Below are positions 39,207-48,054 of a DNA stretch of 64,000 nucleotides, one piece after another. The notes beneath the pieces are model-generated. The model made no database searches. It was not told where the DNA came from and was given only the letters and a program-made list of their open reading frames with translations. This DNA comes from Cupriavidus sp. D39 (GTDB taxonomy: Bacteria; Pseudomonadota; Gammaproteobacteria; Burkholderiales; Burkholderiaceae). Location of the stretch: NCBI RefSeq assembly GCF_026627925.1, contig NZ_JAPNLE010000009.1, positions 806,001-870,000 on the forward strand, given 5' to 3'. How positions within the stretch are numbered: the stretch's first letter is position 1; each line of letters opens with the position of its first letter. The translations under genes were made by a program, and so were the position numbers.

Positions 39207-42200
39207 TTATCCTAACGTGTCCAGCAGATTCCTTGCCTGCTGCCAGTCAGCGGTGTCGAACCCTTCCACAAAGGCTCCATGGACCCCGGCCAGCATCTGC
39301 CGTGCCTCTTCCGTCTTTCCCTGAAGTTGCCATAGCCGCGCGAGGCTCACCGCGGCACGCAGCTCAAGCGATTTCGCACTTTGCTGCCTGGCAATCGTGA
39401 TTGCCCGATGAAAACACGCTTCCGCTGATTCGCGCTCGGAGGACAGGTCGGGCTGCACCTTCGAACGTTGGAGGAGCAGTTCTCCCTTGAGCCGATGCAA
39501 CTCCGCTTCATAGTTGCGCTCCCTAGTGATGTCCACGGTGGCGAACGAGTCGGCTAGGACGTCCAGTCCCGCCTGGGCTTGGCCCGCGTTCGTATAGGAT
39601 TGGGCCAACAGGGCCAGGTAATAGGGCCGTCCGAACTCGGCGCCGGTGGCCTGGTAAGCGGCGACGCCCTGGCATATCTGAGCGATGCCCTCCTCACGGC
39701 TTCCCTGCTCGGCCATTGCCCAACCCCGCAGGATGGTTCCCCATGCCAGCCAGAACGGAAACCCTTGTTCGACCGAAAGCGCGATGGCTGCTTCGGCGTG
39801 CTCGCGGGTCAGTTCCACCTCATGCCGGAGCTGATGCAACTGAGCCGCGTAGACTAGGGCTAATGCCATGCTGAAAGGGTGAGAGACCTCACGGGCCAAT
39901 GCCAGCGCCTCCTGGCTGTGTTTGCTGGCCTGAGTCGGGAAGCCCAGATACCACCGGGCCCATGCCAGGAAGCTGAGTCCGCGGACCCCAGGGTCCTGCC
40001 CATAAAGCGCGGCATGGGTGGGATGCTGTTCAGGCCTATAGTAGGCAATCCCCTGCTCCAGGTGCTCCCTGGCGGTGCCGAAATCGCCCATGAAGAGTGC
40101 GGCTCCGCCCAGTGCAATATGCGCCTGTCCGAGCCACACCGGATCTTGCGTGTTCTCAGCGAGGCCGAGCAGCGCCTCACCCAGTTGATACGCTGTCACG
40201 TGCTGTGCGCGAATCAGGAAAAACATCCGCAATCCCAGCTTCACCTGGAAGAGCTGCGAATTATCTCCACCCTTTTCACACAAAGTCAGCGCCCGCGCAT
40301 AGTTTGCCTCCACCTCGGACGCGGCATAGCCTCGCGCGGCAATCAGGGCTTGACCAAGGGTGACGCGCAGTGTCAGTTCCAGGTGCGCGCGTTGCGGCGT
40401 GTCAGGCAGCCCGGTGAGCAGTCCCAAAGCCTTACTGAGCTGACGGACTGCATCAAGATGGGCCGAACGGTCAACAGCCTGACGCCCGGCGCAGTGCAGG
40501 TACTCCACCGCCTTGGGGATGTTGCCGCTGAGACTGTAGTGGTGTGCCAGTTCGCTGCAGCGGTCTTTCAACTGGTGATGGAAGAGAGCCTCGATGGCCC
40601 GGCCCGTGCGTTCATGCAGCGCGCCGCGCTGTTCCGAGAGCAGGGAGTTGCCGGCGACTTCCTGGGTCAGGGCGTGCTTGAACGCATACTCCACCTCCGG
40701 AAAGGCAGGCTGACTGTAGATGAATTCTCCCGCCTGCAGGCCGGTCAGCAAGGGATAGAGGCGCTCATCCGACTGCCCGGCGACTTGCCGGACCAGGCTC
40801 AAGGAAAACTCCTTGCCGATGATCGCCAAAGTCTGCAGCAGTTCCTTTTCCGCCAGCGGCAGCCGGTCCATGCGTGCTGCGAGCACGCCTTGTACCGTGG
40901 TCGGAATATGCAGCGCGGCTGGGGTCGTCTCGATGCGGTAATGACCAGGTTCGCCGAGCAGTGCCTTTTCTTCGACCAGGGTCTGGACGACCTCTTCCAT
41001 GAAAAAGGGATTGCCCTCGGTCTTTTGCAGGATGAGATGCTTGAGGGGCCCGAGCCCGGGGGCATCGCCCAACAACGCAGTGAGCAGGCCTTGCGCCTCG
41101 GCTGGGCCAAGGGGATCGAGCCGCATTTCGGTGGCATTATCCTTTTCTCTCCATGCGGACTGATACTCTGGCCGGTAGTTCAGGAGCAGGAGGATCCGGG
41201 CATCCGCCACGCGTTCGATGAGGAAGGCGAGGAACGCTTCAGTCTCGCCATCCAGCCATTGCAGGTCCTCGAACAGGACCTCCACGGGCTGATTGCGGCT
41301 CTCGTGCACCAGCAGGCGTGTGATGGCATCGAACGTGCGCTCGCGCCGAAGGCTGGCGCCCATGTCCACCAGCGTCGCGCCGACATCGCTGATGCCCAGA
41401 AGATGGAGCAGGTAGGGCAGGTGGTCTTCCAGGCTGCGGTCCAACGTGAGCACCTTACCTGCGATCTTTTCGCGGCAATGCCGCTCGTCGTCCTGGGCAG
41501 TGATCTGAAAATAGTTCCGCAAGAGTTCGATGAGCGGCAAGTAGGCAAAGGCCTTGCCGTGCGATACCGAGAAGGTCTCCAGCACCAGGCAACCGCGCGG
41601 CGCGCGCGCCTTGAACTCGTGAAACAGCCGCGACTTGCCGACCCCGGCCTCCCCCACCACCGCGACGATCTGCCCGTGTCCGGCCGTGGACTGCTCCAGT
41701 GCGCGGTGGAGCGCCTCCAGCTCGGCCTCGCGGCCCACGAAGCGAGCCAGCCCGCGATGTGCTGCCACTTGCAAGCGCGTGCGCAGCGCGCCGAGCCCGA
41801 GCAGCTGATAGACCGCGAGCGGCTTGGGGATGCCCTTGACCTGCGCGATTCCCAGCGCCTTGAACTCGAAATAGCCCTCCGCGAGCTTGTGGGTGGATTC
41901 GCTCACGAGGATGGAAGAGAGCGCCGCCATGGTCTCCATCCGCGAGGCAATGTGGATCGTGTGCCCCACTGGGTCATAGTCGGTGTGCAGGTCGTCCTTA
42001 CGGATTGAGCGCACGACCACCTCGCCCGTGTGGATGCCTACCCTGATCTGCAGGGAAATGCCTTGCTCCAGCCGAAGCCTGTCACTGTGACGCTGCATCG
42101 CTTCCTGCATGCGCAGCGCGGCGTACAAGGCGCGCTGGGGGTGGTCCTCATGGGCGATGGGCGCGCCGAACAGCGCCAGGATCCCGTCGCCCAACGACTT

Positions 42201-42614
42201 GGCCACATAGCCCTCGTAGTAATGCACGGCCTCCATCATCAGTTCGATGACCGGCGTGATCAGGCGGTGAGCGTCTTCCGGGTCGCGGTCGTGGATCAGG
42301 GCGGTTGAGCCCGCCATATCGGCGAACAGGGCGGTGATGGTCTTGCGTTCGCCGGCGCTTTCGCCACGGGCTTCCAGGGCCGCCTGCTCGGCCCGGATGC
42401 GTTCGGCGAGGTGCGATGGGGTGTAATGAACGGGAGCGGCGGATGATGCCTCCAGCAACTCGCTGACGGGTGCGCCGCATGCGCTGCAGAAGCGCGCCGT
42501 CGGGCTCAGTTCTTCGCCGCAACGCGCACAGATTAGCGCCAGCCTGGCGCCGCATTGCTCGCAGAATTTGGCTCCAACGGCATTCTCGAACCCGCAGTTT
42601 GCGCAGTGCACCAT
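39207..42614 (-). CDS. Class III nucleotide cyclase-AAA ATPase-TPR regulatory protein
   Basis: 1135 residues. Two zinc ribbons: CANCGFENAVGAKFCEQCG and CARCGEELSPTARFCSACG (1-50). The cyclase domain (about 100-280) has metal Asp in ALFADMAGSTALI and SLGDGILALFGAP. An AAA/NB-ARC-like ATPase (about 290-560) has Walker A VVGEAGVGKSRLF and Walker B-like VLFEDLQWLD. Long TPR-type helical repeats follow to the C-terminus. ATG 42614 has GGAGGAGG ahead; the open frame extends 56 codons further upstream without need. Such proteins are signal-responsive regulators. Whether the cyclase is active is unclear because the usual NxxxR is replaced by HIASRME. Single gene, flanked by mobile-element debris; likely cargo. 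Confidence 0.85.
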   Translation of the reverse strand: MVHCANCGFENAVGAKFCEQCGARLALICARCGEELSPTARFCSACGAPVSELLEASSAAPVHYTPSHLAERIRAEQAALEARGESAGERKTITALFADMAGSTALIHDRDPEDAHRLITPVIELMMEAVHYYEGYVAKSLGDGILALFGAPIAHEDHPQRALYAALRMQEAMQRHSDRLRLEQGISLQIRVGIHTGEVVVRSIRKDDLHTDYDPVGHTIHIASRMETMAALSSILVSESTHKLAEGYFEFKALGIAQVKGIPKPLAVYQLLGLGALRTRLQVAAHRGLARFVGREAELEALHRALEQSTAGHGQIVAVVGEAGVGKSRLFHEFKARAPRGCLVLETFSVSHGKAFAYLPLIELLRNYFQITAQDDERHCREKIAGKVLTLDRSLEDHLPYLLHLLGISDVGATLVDMGASLRRERTFDAITRLLVHESRNQPVEVLFEDLQWLDGETEAFLAFLIERVADARILLLLNYRPEYQSAWREKDNATEMRLDPLGPAEAQGLLTALLGDAPGLGPLKHLILQKTEGNPFFMEEVVQTLVEEKALLGEPGHYRIETTPAALHIPTTVQGVLAARMDRLPLAEKELLQTLAIIGKEFSLSLVRQVAGQSDERLYPLLTGLQAGEFIYSQPAFPEVEYAFKHALTQEVAGNSLLSEQRGALHERTGRAIEALFHHQLKDRCSELAHHYSLSGNIPKAVEYLHCAGRQAVDRSAHLDAVRQLSKALGLLTGLPDTPQRAHLELTLRVTLGQALIAARGYAASEVEANYARALTLCEKGGDNSQLFQVKLGLRMFFLIRAQHVTAYQLGEALLGLAENTQDPVWLGQAHIALGGAALFMGDFGTAREHLEQGIAYYRPEQHPTHAALYGQDPGVRGLSFLAWARWYLGFPTQASKHSQEALALAREVSHPFSMALALVYAAQLHQLRHEVELTREHAEAAIALSVEQGFPFWLAWGTILRGWAMAEQGSREEGIAQICQGVAAYQATGAEFGRPYYLALLAQSYTNAGQAQAGLDVLADSFATVDITRERNYEAELHRLKGELLLQRSKVQPDLSSERESAEACFHRAITIARQQSAKSLELRAAVSLARLWQLQGKTEEARQMLAGVHGAFVEGFDTADWQQARNLLDTLG

Positions 42615-42801
42615 GGGAGCCTCCTCCGGGACTTCCTGCAGCGAATTAGACACCCCGATGCCTTTCGTCGCAAGACCAGTGCTGTCATGCCACGCGACCG
42701 AACTTGGCAATTCGTATGCAACACATTCCGGCTGGGAAACGCCGGTATCGACTGATACCGAGGGATGGTCGGGATTCGTCAAAAATCCGCCGCACCTCCG
42801 G

Positions 42802-43107
42802 CTAACCGTTTGATTTCAAATCGGAACTCCCCTTCACGGCGGGCCCCGTGACTCCCGCGACGGGCACGCGGAAATGTTCCACCGTTTGCCCGGCGTGGAT
42901 CGCGCGCTGCAGCCAGTCCGGCATGGCGCCGCGGCCGTCCCAGCCCTGCCCGTGCGCGTTGCGATAGCGCACCGCCCCAGGCAACGTCGCCGGTGGCGGC
43001 TCGGCAAAACAGCCGGCGGCCTGCAGGTGGGCCAGGGTCAGGCCGTGCTGGGCCATCTGGATGCGGATCCAGGTAATCGCTTCGGCGCGCTCGATTTCGA
43101 TCGACAT
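42802..43107 (-). CDS. Small H-NS-like protein, fullest copy
   Basis: 101 residues. MSIEIERAEAITWIRIQMAQ, HGLTLAHLQAAGCF, then AVRYRNAHGQGWDGRGAMPD, WLQRAIHAGQTVEHFRV. The GRG..P.WL core and following helix resemble the H-NS C-terminal DNA-binding region. ATG 43107 is chosen because the other copies begin at the same codon. Lies 260 bp downstream of the kfrA-like gene with the TTGTCCAC hairpin between. Confidence 0.65.
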   Translation of the reverse strand: MSIEIERAEAITWIRIQMAQHGLTLAHLQAAGCFAEPPPATLPGAVRYRNAHGQGWDGRGAMPDWLQRAIHAGQTVEHFRVPVAGVTGPAVKGSSDLKSNG

Positions 43108-43308
43108 CATTTTAGGTGCACAGATTTGAGGTAGCTGCGGAGCAGGATCCTGCATTGTCGTCTCGAAGACCGTTGGGCCTCCACATTGTGCCGGCGGCTC
43201 GCTGGTGTAAAGCCACCCGCCCGCATGGGGATTGGGAATCACGTGCCCACCCCTGCTCAAAAATGCATCAGGCCCGAGGGGCCCGCCGGGCATCTGGTCC
43301 TCGCGCGG

Positions 43309-43345
43309 TTTGTCCACAGGCTTATCCCATCTCGCGGTGGACAAA
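43309..43345. repeat. Conserved TTTGTCCAC/GTGGACAAA hairpin (copy 3)
   Basis: Perfect 9-bp arms around a 19-nt loop; the arm pairing is kept (C for T) relative to copies 1 and 2. Located between the kfrA-like stop (43367) and the H-NS-like start (43107). Confidence 0.55.
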
Positions 43346-43366
43346 TCCTCGTCCTCGGACGCACCG

Positions 43367-44426
43367 TCAAGCGGGCCCCGGCTTGAACTTCGTCCGCGTC
43401 ACCGGCACCCGGCGCTTGGCACCTACCAGGCGGCGCGTGGCGGTGGCTTGCGCATCGGCCCGCTCGGCGCGCCGTACCGCCGTTTCCAGTTGCGCCCGCA
43501 GCTCGTCTCGGGCCGCCTGCCCTCGCCCGAGCGCCTGCTCTGTCTCCGCCAGTCGCCGGCTGAGCGTGTCGCGCTCAGCCTGCAACCGCGCCCGCGCCTC
43601 GGCGCCGGCGACGGCGGCGTCCTGCGCCCTCGCCTGCGCCGCCGCCAGCTCAGCGCGCAATTCCGCGAGCGCCTGCTCGGCCTTCTGGCGCAATGTGCGC
43701 TCCTGGTCGATCTCGCGCAGCGCGCGGCGCTCGGTGGCGCTGGCCCGCTCCTGCGCGACGGCCACCTGCTCGCGGGTGCGCTCCAGGTCCATCGAGAATT
43801 GGGTACGCAACTCCTGCAACTGCCGCTCGAGCGCCTCGGCCTGACGCACGCCCTCCTCCTGGCGCGCCCGCGCGGCCGCGTGGGCCTGTCGCTCGGCGTC
43901 CAGTTCCCCTGTAGCGCCGCCCGCGCTTGCTGGGCAGCGTCGAATTCGGCTTGCACTGCCTTCGTCTCCTGCTCGGCCACCACCACCGCCGCGCGCGCCT
44001 GGTCGCGTTGTGCCTCCGCCTCGCTCGCCTGCAGCCGCGCTTCGGCCCGCAAGGCGGCCAGTTCGCCGGTGGCGGCCTCGTTGGCGGCCTGCCAGATCGA
44101 CTGCACGGCGTCGGCCGCGATTTGCTTGAGCGCCTCCGGCAGCCCGGGGTGGTCGATGGTGACGCGCATCTTGCCGCGCAGGTCCTGCCAGAACTGCGCC
44201 AGCACCTCGGTGGGCGTGCCCATGCTGCCCTTGCGCACCAGGCCGTAGAGCTTGTTGGCGGTGGGGGTGATGCCGTACCTAAAAAGAGCAATCCGCAGAC
44301 CTCGCGGTAGAGCGCGCGGGTCTCGGGGAACTGCGCGCGCAGCGTGGCCACGTCGGCGGCGAGCGTGGCCTGCAGGGCGGCGTCGGGGGCGGCGTCGGAC
44401 GACGCGGATGCGGGGCTGGCAGTCAT
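43367..44426 (-). CDS. KfrA/TnpT-like DNA-binding coiled-coil protein (two frameshifts)
   Basis: The N-terminal KfrA_N-type region: DVATLRAQFPETRALYREVC, then (after repair of A5 44281-44285) LLFFRYGITPTANKLYGLVR and KGSMGTPTEVLAQFWQDL. A long Ala/Glu/Arg coiled coil follows; a second break at C4 43904-43907 is repaired by one base to LQGELDAERQAHA. End RRVPVTRTKFKPGPA. About 353 residues if repaired. Divergent from a tyrosine recombinase across a 134-bp palindrome-rich spacer. This arrangement matches tnpT-tnpS of Tn4651-type Tn3 transposons (cointegrate resolution), and alternatively a plasmid kfrA regulator. Confidence 0.65.
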
Positions 44427-44560
44427 GTTTGGGCGGCGGACGAGATTAGTTTCTATAAATATTACTACGTAATACGTTAATTTACTGAGTAAAATTGCAA
44501 ATCTTTAGACATAAGTGTCATTCTGTCTATTCTGTCTATAATGATGGCTACACTCACGCC
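44427..44560. promoter_or_regulatory. Divergent promoter/possible recombination site
   Basis: An AT-rich spacer in a GC-rich context. Palindromes: ATTACTACGTAAT (44461-44473) and TTTACTGAGTAAA (44481-44493); direct repeats ATTCTGTCTATTCTGTCTAT (44519-44538). It serves both divergent genes; by analogy to tnpS/tnpT it may also be the crossover (rst-like) site. Confidence 0.5.
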
Positions 44561-45799
44561 ATGCCGCCCGCTGCCCCGATGGAAGCCCTCCCCCTGCCCG
44601 CCCTGCACGCCCTGCCGGCCACCCCGCTCGAGCGCCTGCGCCTGCCCGCCGAACTCTCCGGCGCCGCCGGCAGCAACCGGGCCCGCGGCGGCACCCCGCA
44701 GATCGCGGCCGCCGACGATCTGGCGGCGGTGACGGCCTGGCTGGCCCGCTACGCCGACACCCCCGCCACCCTGCAGACCTATCGGCGCGAGGTGGAGCGG
44801 CTGCTGCTGTGGGCCGTGATGCAGCACGGCAAGCCGCTGTCGTCGCTCACCCATGAGGATCTGCTGCGCTACGAGCGCTTCCTGGCCGATCCGCAGCCGG
44901 CCTGGCGCTGGGTCATGGCGTCGCGCAAGAAGCTCGCGCGCGGCGCGCCCGCGTGGCGGCCGTTCGCCGGGCCGCTGTCCCCGGTCAGCGCGCGCCACAC
45001 CCTGGTGATCCTCAATGGCCTGTTCGCCTGGCTGGTCGACGCCGGCTACCTGGCCGGCAACCCGCTCGCGCTGGCCCGCAGCCGGCGCGGCACGGCCAAG
45101 CCGCGCATCACGCGCTACCTGAGCCACGACATGTGGCAGGCGGTCAAGGACGCCATCGAGGCCATGCCGGGGACGCTCGAACGTGCGACCGAGCGCGAGC
45201 GGCTGCACGCGGCGCGCTGCCGCTGGCTCTTCACGGTGCTGTATCTCGGCGGCCTGCGGGCGGCCGAGGTGGCCGAGACCCGGATGGGCGCCTTCTTCTG
45301 CCGGCGCGACAGCCAGGGCCTGGAGCGTTGGTGGCTGGAGGTGACGGGCAAGGGCAACAAGACGCGGCTGGTGCCCGCCACGGACGAACTGATGGTGGAG
45401 CTGGCGCGCTATCGCGAGGCCTACGGCCTGCCGCCGATGCCATTGCCCGGCGAGGACCGCCCCATCGTGCTGCCGATCATTGGCAAGGAAAAACCCTTGT
45501 CGCGCGGCGCGCTGCACCGGGTGCTCAAGGAGATCTTCGCGCTGGCGGCCGAGCGCCTGCGCGCGCGCGGACCGGATTGGGAAAGCCGGGCCGCGGTGCT
45601 GGCCAGCGCCTCGGCACACTGGCTGCGCCATACGGCGGGGTCGCATATGACCGACCAGCAGGTGGACCTGCGCTTTGTCAGGGACAATTTCGGGCATGCG
45701 TCCATCTCGACCACCAGCGCCTACCTGCATACGGAAGACGATGCGCGGCACGAAGCTACGCAGGAACGTCACCGGATCGGGTGGAAGCGCGAAGGGTGA
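44561..45799 (+). CDS. Tyrosine recombinase/integrase (TnpS-like)
   Basis: 412 residues. The N-terminal SAM-like domain is ADTPATLQTYRREVERLLLW. Catalytic residues: Arg in YLGGLRAAEVAET, Lys in VTGKGNKTRLVP, His-x-x-Arg in ASAHWLRHTAGSH, second His in RDNFGHASISTTSAYLH with Tyr as nucleophile. ATG 44561 is preferred; an in-frame start at 44495 would extend into the promoter region. The only complete recombinase of this family in the window; those at 6902, 9748 and 38975 are remnants. Confidence 0.88.
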   Translation: MPPAAPMEALPLPALHALPATPLERLRLPAELSGAAGSNRARGGTPQIAAADDLAAVTAWLARYADTPATLQTYRREVERLLLWAVMQHGKPLSSLTHEDLLRYERFLADPQPAWRWVMASRKKLARGAPAWRPFAGPLSPVSARHTLVILNGLFAWLVDAGYLAGNPLALARSRRGTAKPRITRYLSHDMWQAVKDAIEAMPGTLERATERERLHAARCRWLFTVLYLGGLRAAEVAETRMGAFFCRRDSQGLERWWLEVTGKGNKTRLVPATDELMVELARYREAYGLPPMPLPGEDRPIVLPIIGKEKPLSRGALHRVLKEIFALAAERLRARGPDWESRAAVLASASAHWLRHTAGSHMTDQQVDLRFVRDNFGHASISTTSAYLHTEDDARHEATQERHRIGWKREG

Positions 45800-45916
45800 C
45801 ACGCGCACACCCTGGCCAGCATGCCTGCTTTGGTCAATGCCCCGCCGCGGCGTGGGCGGCAAGGCGAATTGCGACGGACTGCTACAATCTCCGTTCGTTT
45901 TTACTGGCTGGGCACG

Positions 45917-46402
45917 ATGGGCTTCGAACAACTGGCGGCATTGAAGGAACAACTGGCAAAGCAAGCCAAGGCCGCGCCACAGGCCAAGACGCGTCGCGCA
46001 CCCCCGAAGGCTTTGGCTCGCCCGGCGAAGCCCGTGAATGAGCTCGCTAAGCCCGTCGATCCGGTGCTGCAGGCCATCGCGAAGCTGCAAAAGCGCTTCC
46101 CGCAAACCTTTCCGAAGAATCCTGCGCCCAAGGTGCCGCTCAAGATCGGCATCTTTGAGGATCTCGTCCCGCACGTGCAGGAACTTGGCCTGACGGAGTC
46201 GGTGTTGCGCGATGCGATCCGCACTTGGTGCCGCGGCACCCGCTACTGGACCTGCCTTGTGGAAGGTGCCGCGCGCGTGGATTTGACGGGGCAGGCGGCG
46301 GGACACGTTGCACCGGCCGATGCGACCCGGGCGCAGGGACTGCAAGCACAGCGTGCGGCGCGAGCGCTATCTCGCCCCGCGACCACGCCGAAGCCCAACT
46401 GA
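45917..46402 (+). CDS. ProQ/FinO-family RNA chaperone
   Basis: 161 residues. A basic Lys/Ala/Pro linker (1-45), then the FinO/ProQ core: VLQAIAKLQKRFPQTFPKN, VPLKIGIFEDLVPHVQELGL and LRDAIRTWCRGTRYWTCLVE, and a low-complexity tail. Starts ATG 45917. Such proteins bind structured sRNAs and plasmid antisense RNAs; the gene follows the recombinase on the same strand and is likely part of the mobile/plasmid-derived block. Confidence 0.85.
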   Translation: MGFEQLAALKEQLAKQAKAAPQAKTRRAPPKALARPAKPVNELAKPVDPVLQAIAKLQKRFPQTFPKNPAPKVPLKIGIFEDLVPHVQELGLTESVLRDAIRTWCRGTRYWTCLVEGAARVDLTGQAAGHVAPADATRAQGLQAQRAARALSRPATTPKPN

Positions 46403-46758
46403 TCTGATCTGTGATGAGGGTGCCGAGCCGTTGGCGCGGGGTTCGTGCGCCGACGAAGCGCCACCACGATAATTGATGACCGCTCGCGGAGCTCCTTGGT
46501 TCGATGCAAGGCCGTCGCCGATCAGAGCGTCGGGGCTGGGGTCCGCGTCAGCGGATCTTCTTTGGCCGACTAATGGGTGTCACGTTAGCCGAAGCACGCC
46601 CGCAGCCTCGATGAGATGGATCCCCGGGATTCATAAGGCTATGTCTGAATAAACTGTTGAGATCGAGCTCTGCCCAGACTTGTTGCCATAGCGGGCTCCT
46701 GCTGGGTTACAGGATGGCCTGTGTAATGTAGGACGGCGGCGGATAACGCCTGCGGGGC
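46403..46758. other. No gene recognised
   Basis: Mixed short frames, with a possible IS boundary near 46640-46700 where the minus strand reads MATSLGRARSQQFIQT. Marks the border between the mobile block and the catabolic region. Confidence 0.35.
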
Positions 46759-46962
46759 GCGATTGCGGCAGGGCTGGCGGTCAGCGATCGCGTGGCACGC
46801 GGCGTGGCCGTCGTCATGGCAACCGGCGCATGGTACACGCCCGACGCCGATGGCGTGGATCCCGGGGCAGCCAATACCCTGACGCTCGATATCGGCACGT
46901 CGGATCTGACGCAAGGACGGAATGCGATGAGCTGCCTGGTCGAGGTGTCGCGCGAGCCGTAG
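46759..46962 (+). pseudogene. Molybdopterin oxidoreductase, C-terminal fragment
   Basis: Reads AIAAGLAVSDRVARGVAVVM, ATGAWYTPDADGVDPGAANT and LTLDIGTSDLTQGRNAMSCL then VEVSREP and stop. This is the end of a DMSO reductase/BisC-type enzyme (molydop-binding domain). All upstream domains are absent, so a deletion or insertion removed them. Confidence 0.7.
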
Positions 46963-46969
46963 CGGGCGG

Positions 46970-47893
46970 CTACTGGCCGCCCTGCGCAAACATCGGCATG
47001 TTCCGCAGGATATGTTCGAGCAGCTTGAGCGCCGCCGCCGGTAACGGCCGCCCGGCCTTGGCCACCAAGCGCGCCTGGGTGCCCCTGAACAGCGGATGAT
47101 CGATCGGCACCACCGTGAGCGTTCCGGCAGCGATTTCGCGATACGCGGCGAACCTGCCGCCGATCAGCGTCATGTAGTTTTCGTAGGCAACAAACTGCTT
47201 GAGCGCCGTCAGTGAATTGGTGACCAGCACCGGCCGGATCCTGATGTTCTCCGCGAATTCGAGCATCTTGGCGGCGTGCCCGACGCCGAATGACGCCGGC
47301 ATCATGGCCAGCGGCCAGGACAACATGTCCTTGACGCTGGCCGCGCCGCCACGCAATGCCAACGGATGGTCGGGCCGCACCAGCAGGCCGACCGGCTGCG
47401 ACGAACTCGCCAGATACTCGATGCGCGGATGTGGCGGCGGATTGAAGGCAAGGCCGATGTGCGCGCGACTTTCGGCCACGGCGTCGAGTACCTGATCCAC
47501 GCCGAGGATCTCCATCTCGATGTCGAGCAGCGGGTACTGCGCGCAGAACGGCGCCAGCACTTCATTGACCAGCGCATCCACGTACCCCTCGCTCAGGACC
47601 AGCTGGACCTGCCCCTGCTGCAGGCCCTTGAGGGCATGGAGCTGGTCCTCGAGCTTCTCCTGATGTGACCGGTAGCCGCGCCAGAACTCAAGCAGATGCG
47701 CGGCGGCCTCGGTCGGCCTGACGCCACGCGCCTGTCGCTCGAACAGAGTCGTGCCAAGTTCGTCCTCGAGCAGCCGGATCTGCCGGGTGATCACCGATGG
47801 CGATGTGTTGAGATTCTCCGCGGCGCCGCGAATGGTGCCTTGCTCGAGCACTTCGCGGAAGTAGCGCAGCCGCTGCTGATTGATTTCACGCAT
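46970..47893 (-). CDS. LysR-family transcriptional regulator
   Basis: 307 residues with the LysR HTH near the start ([40 protein letters not shown]) and an effector-binding domain ([40 protein letters not shown]). Divergent from the MFS gene at 48055 with a 161-bp spacer, the standard layout for control of the neighbouring transporter and amidohydrolase genes. The co-inducer is unknown. Confidence 0.9.
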   Translation of the reverse strand: MREINQQRLRYFREVLEQGTIRGAAENLNTSPSVITRQIRLLEDELGTTLFERQARGVRPTEAAAHLLEFWRGYRSHQEKLEDQLHALKGLQQGQVQLVLSEGYVDALVNEVLAPFCAQYPLLDIEMEILGVDQVLDAVAESRAHIGLAFNPPPHPRIEYLASSSQPVGLLVRPDHPLALRGGAASVKDMLSWPLAMMPASFGVGHAAKMLEFAENIRIRPVLVTNSLTALKQFVAYENYMTLIGGRFAAYREIAAGTLTVVPIDHPLFRGTQARLVAKAGRPLPAAALKLLEHILRNMPMFAQGGQ

Positions 47894-48054
47894 GTCGAAC
47901 CATCCACTTGGCCGATGACAGACTCACACCATACCCGATGCGTTGCCTGGAAGACAACGAAGTGTGGACATAGTTGCTGTTGGCGATTGCCCTTGTCGCT
48001 GCCACTATCAGATCCATCAACGCGGTACCCACATAAAAGACATTGGAGACTGGC

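Noticed and set aside
39879..42008. 709-aa plus-strand ORF
   Set aside because: Exact antisense of the cyclase-AAA-TPR gene; no domain motifs, codon pattern explained by the GC-rich opposite frame.
44477..46345. 622-aa minus-strand ORF and 47943-49502 519-aa plus-strand ORF
   Set aside because: Overlap the recombinase/ProQ and MFS genes in other frames and show no protein family features.
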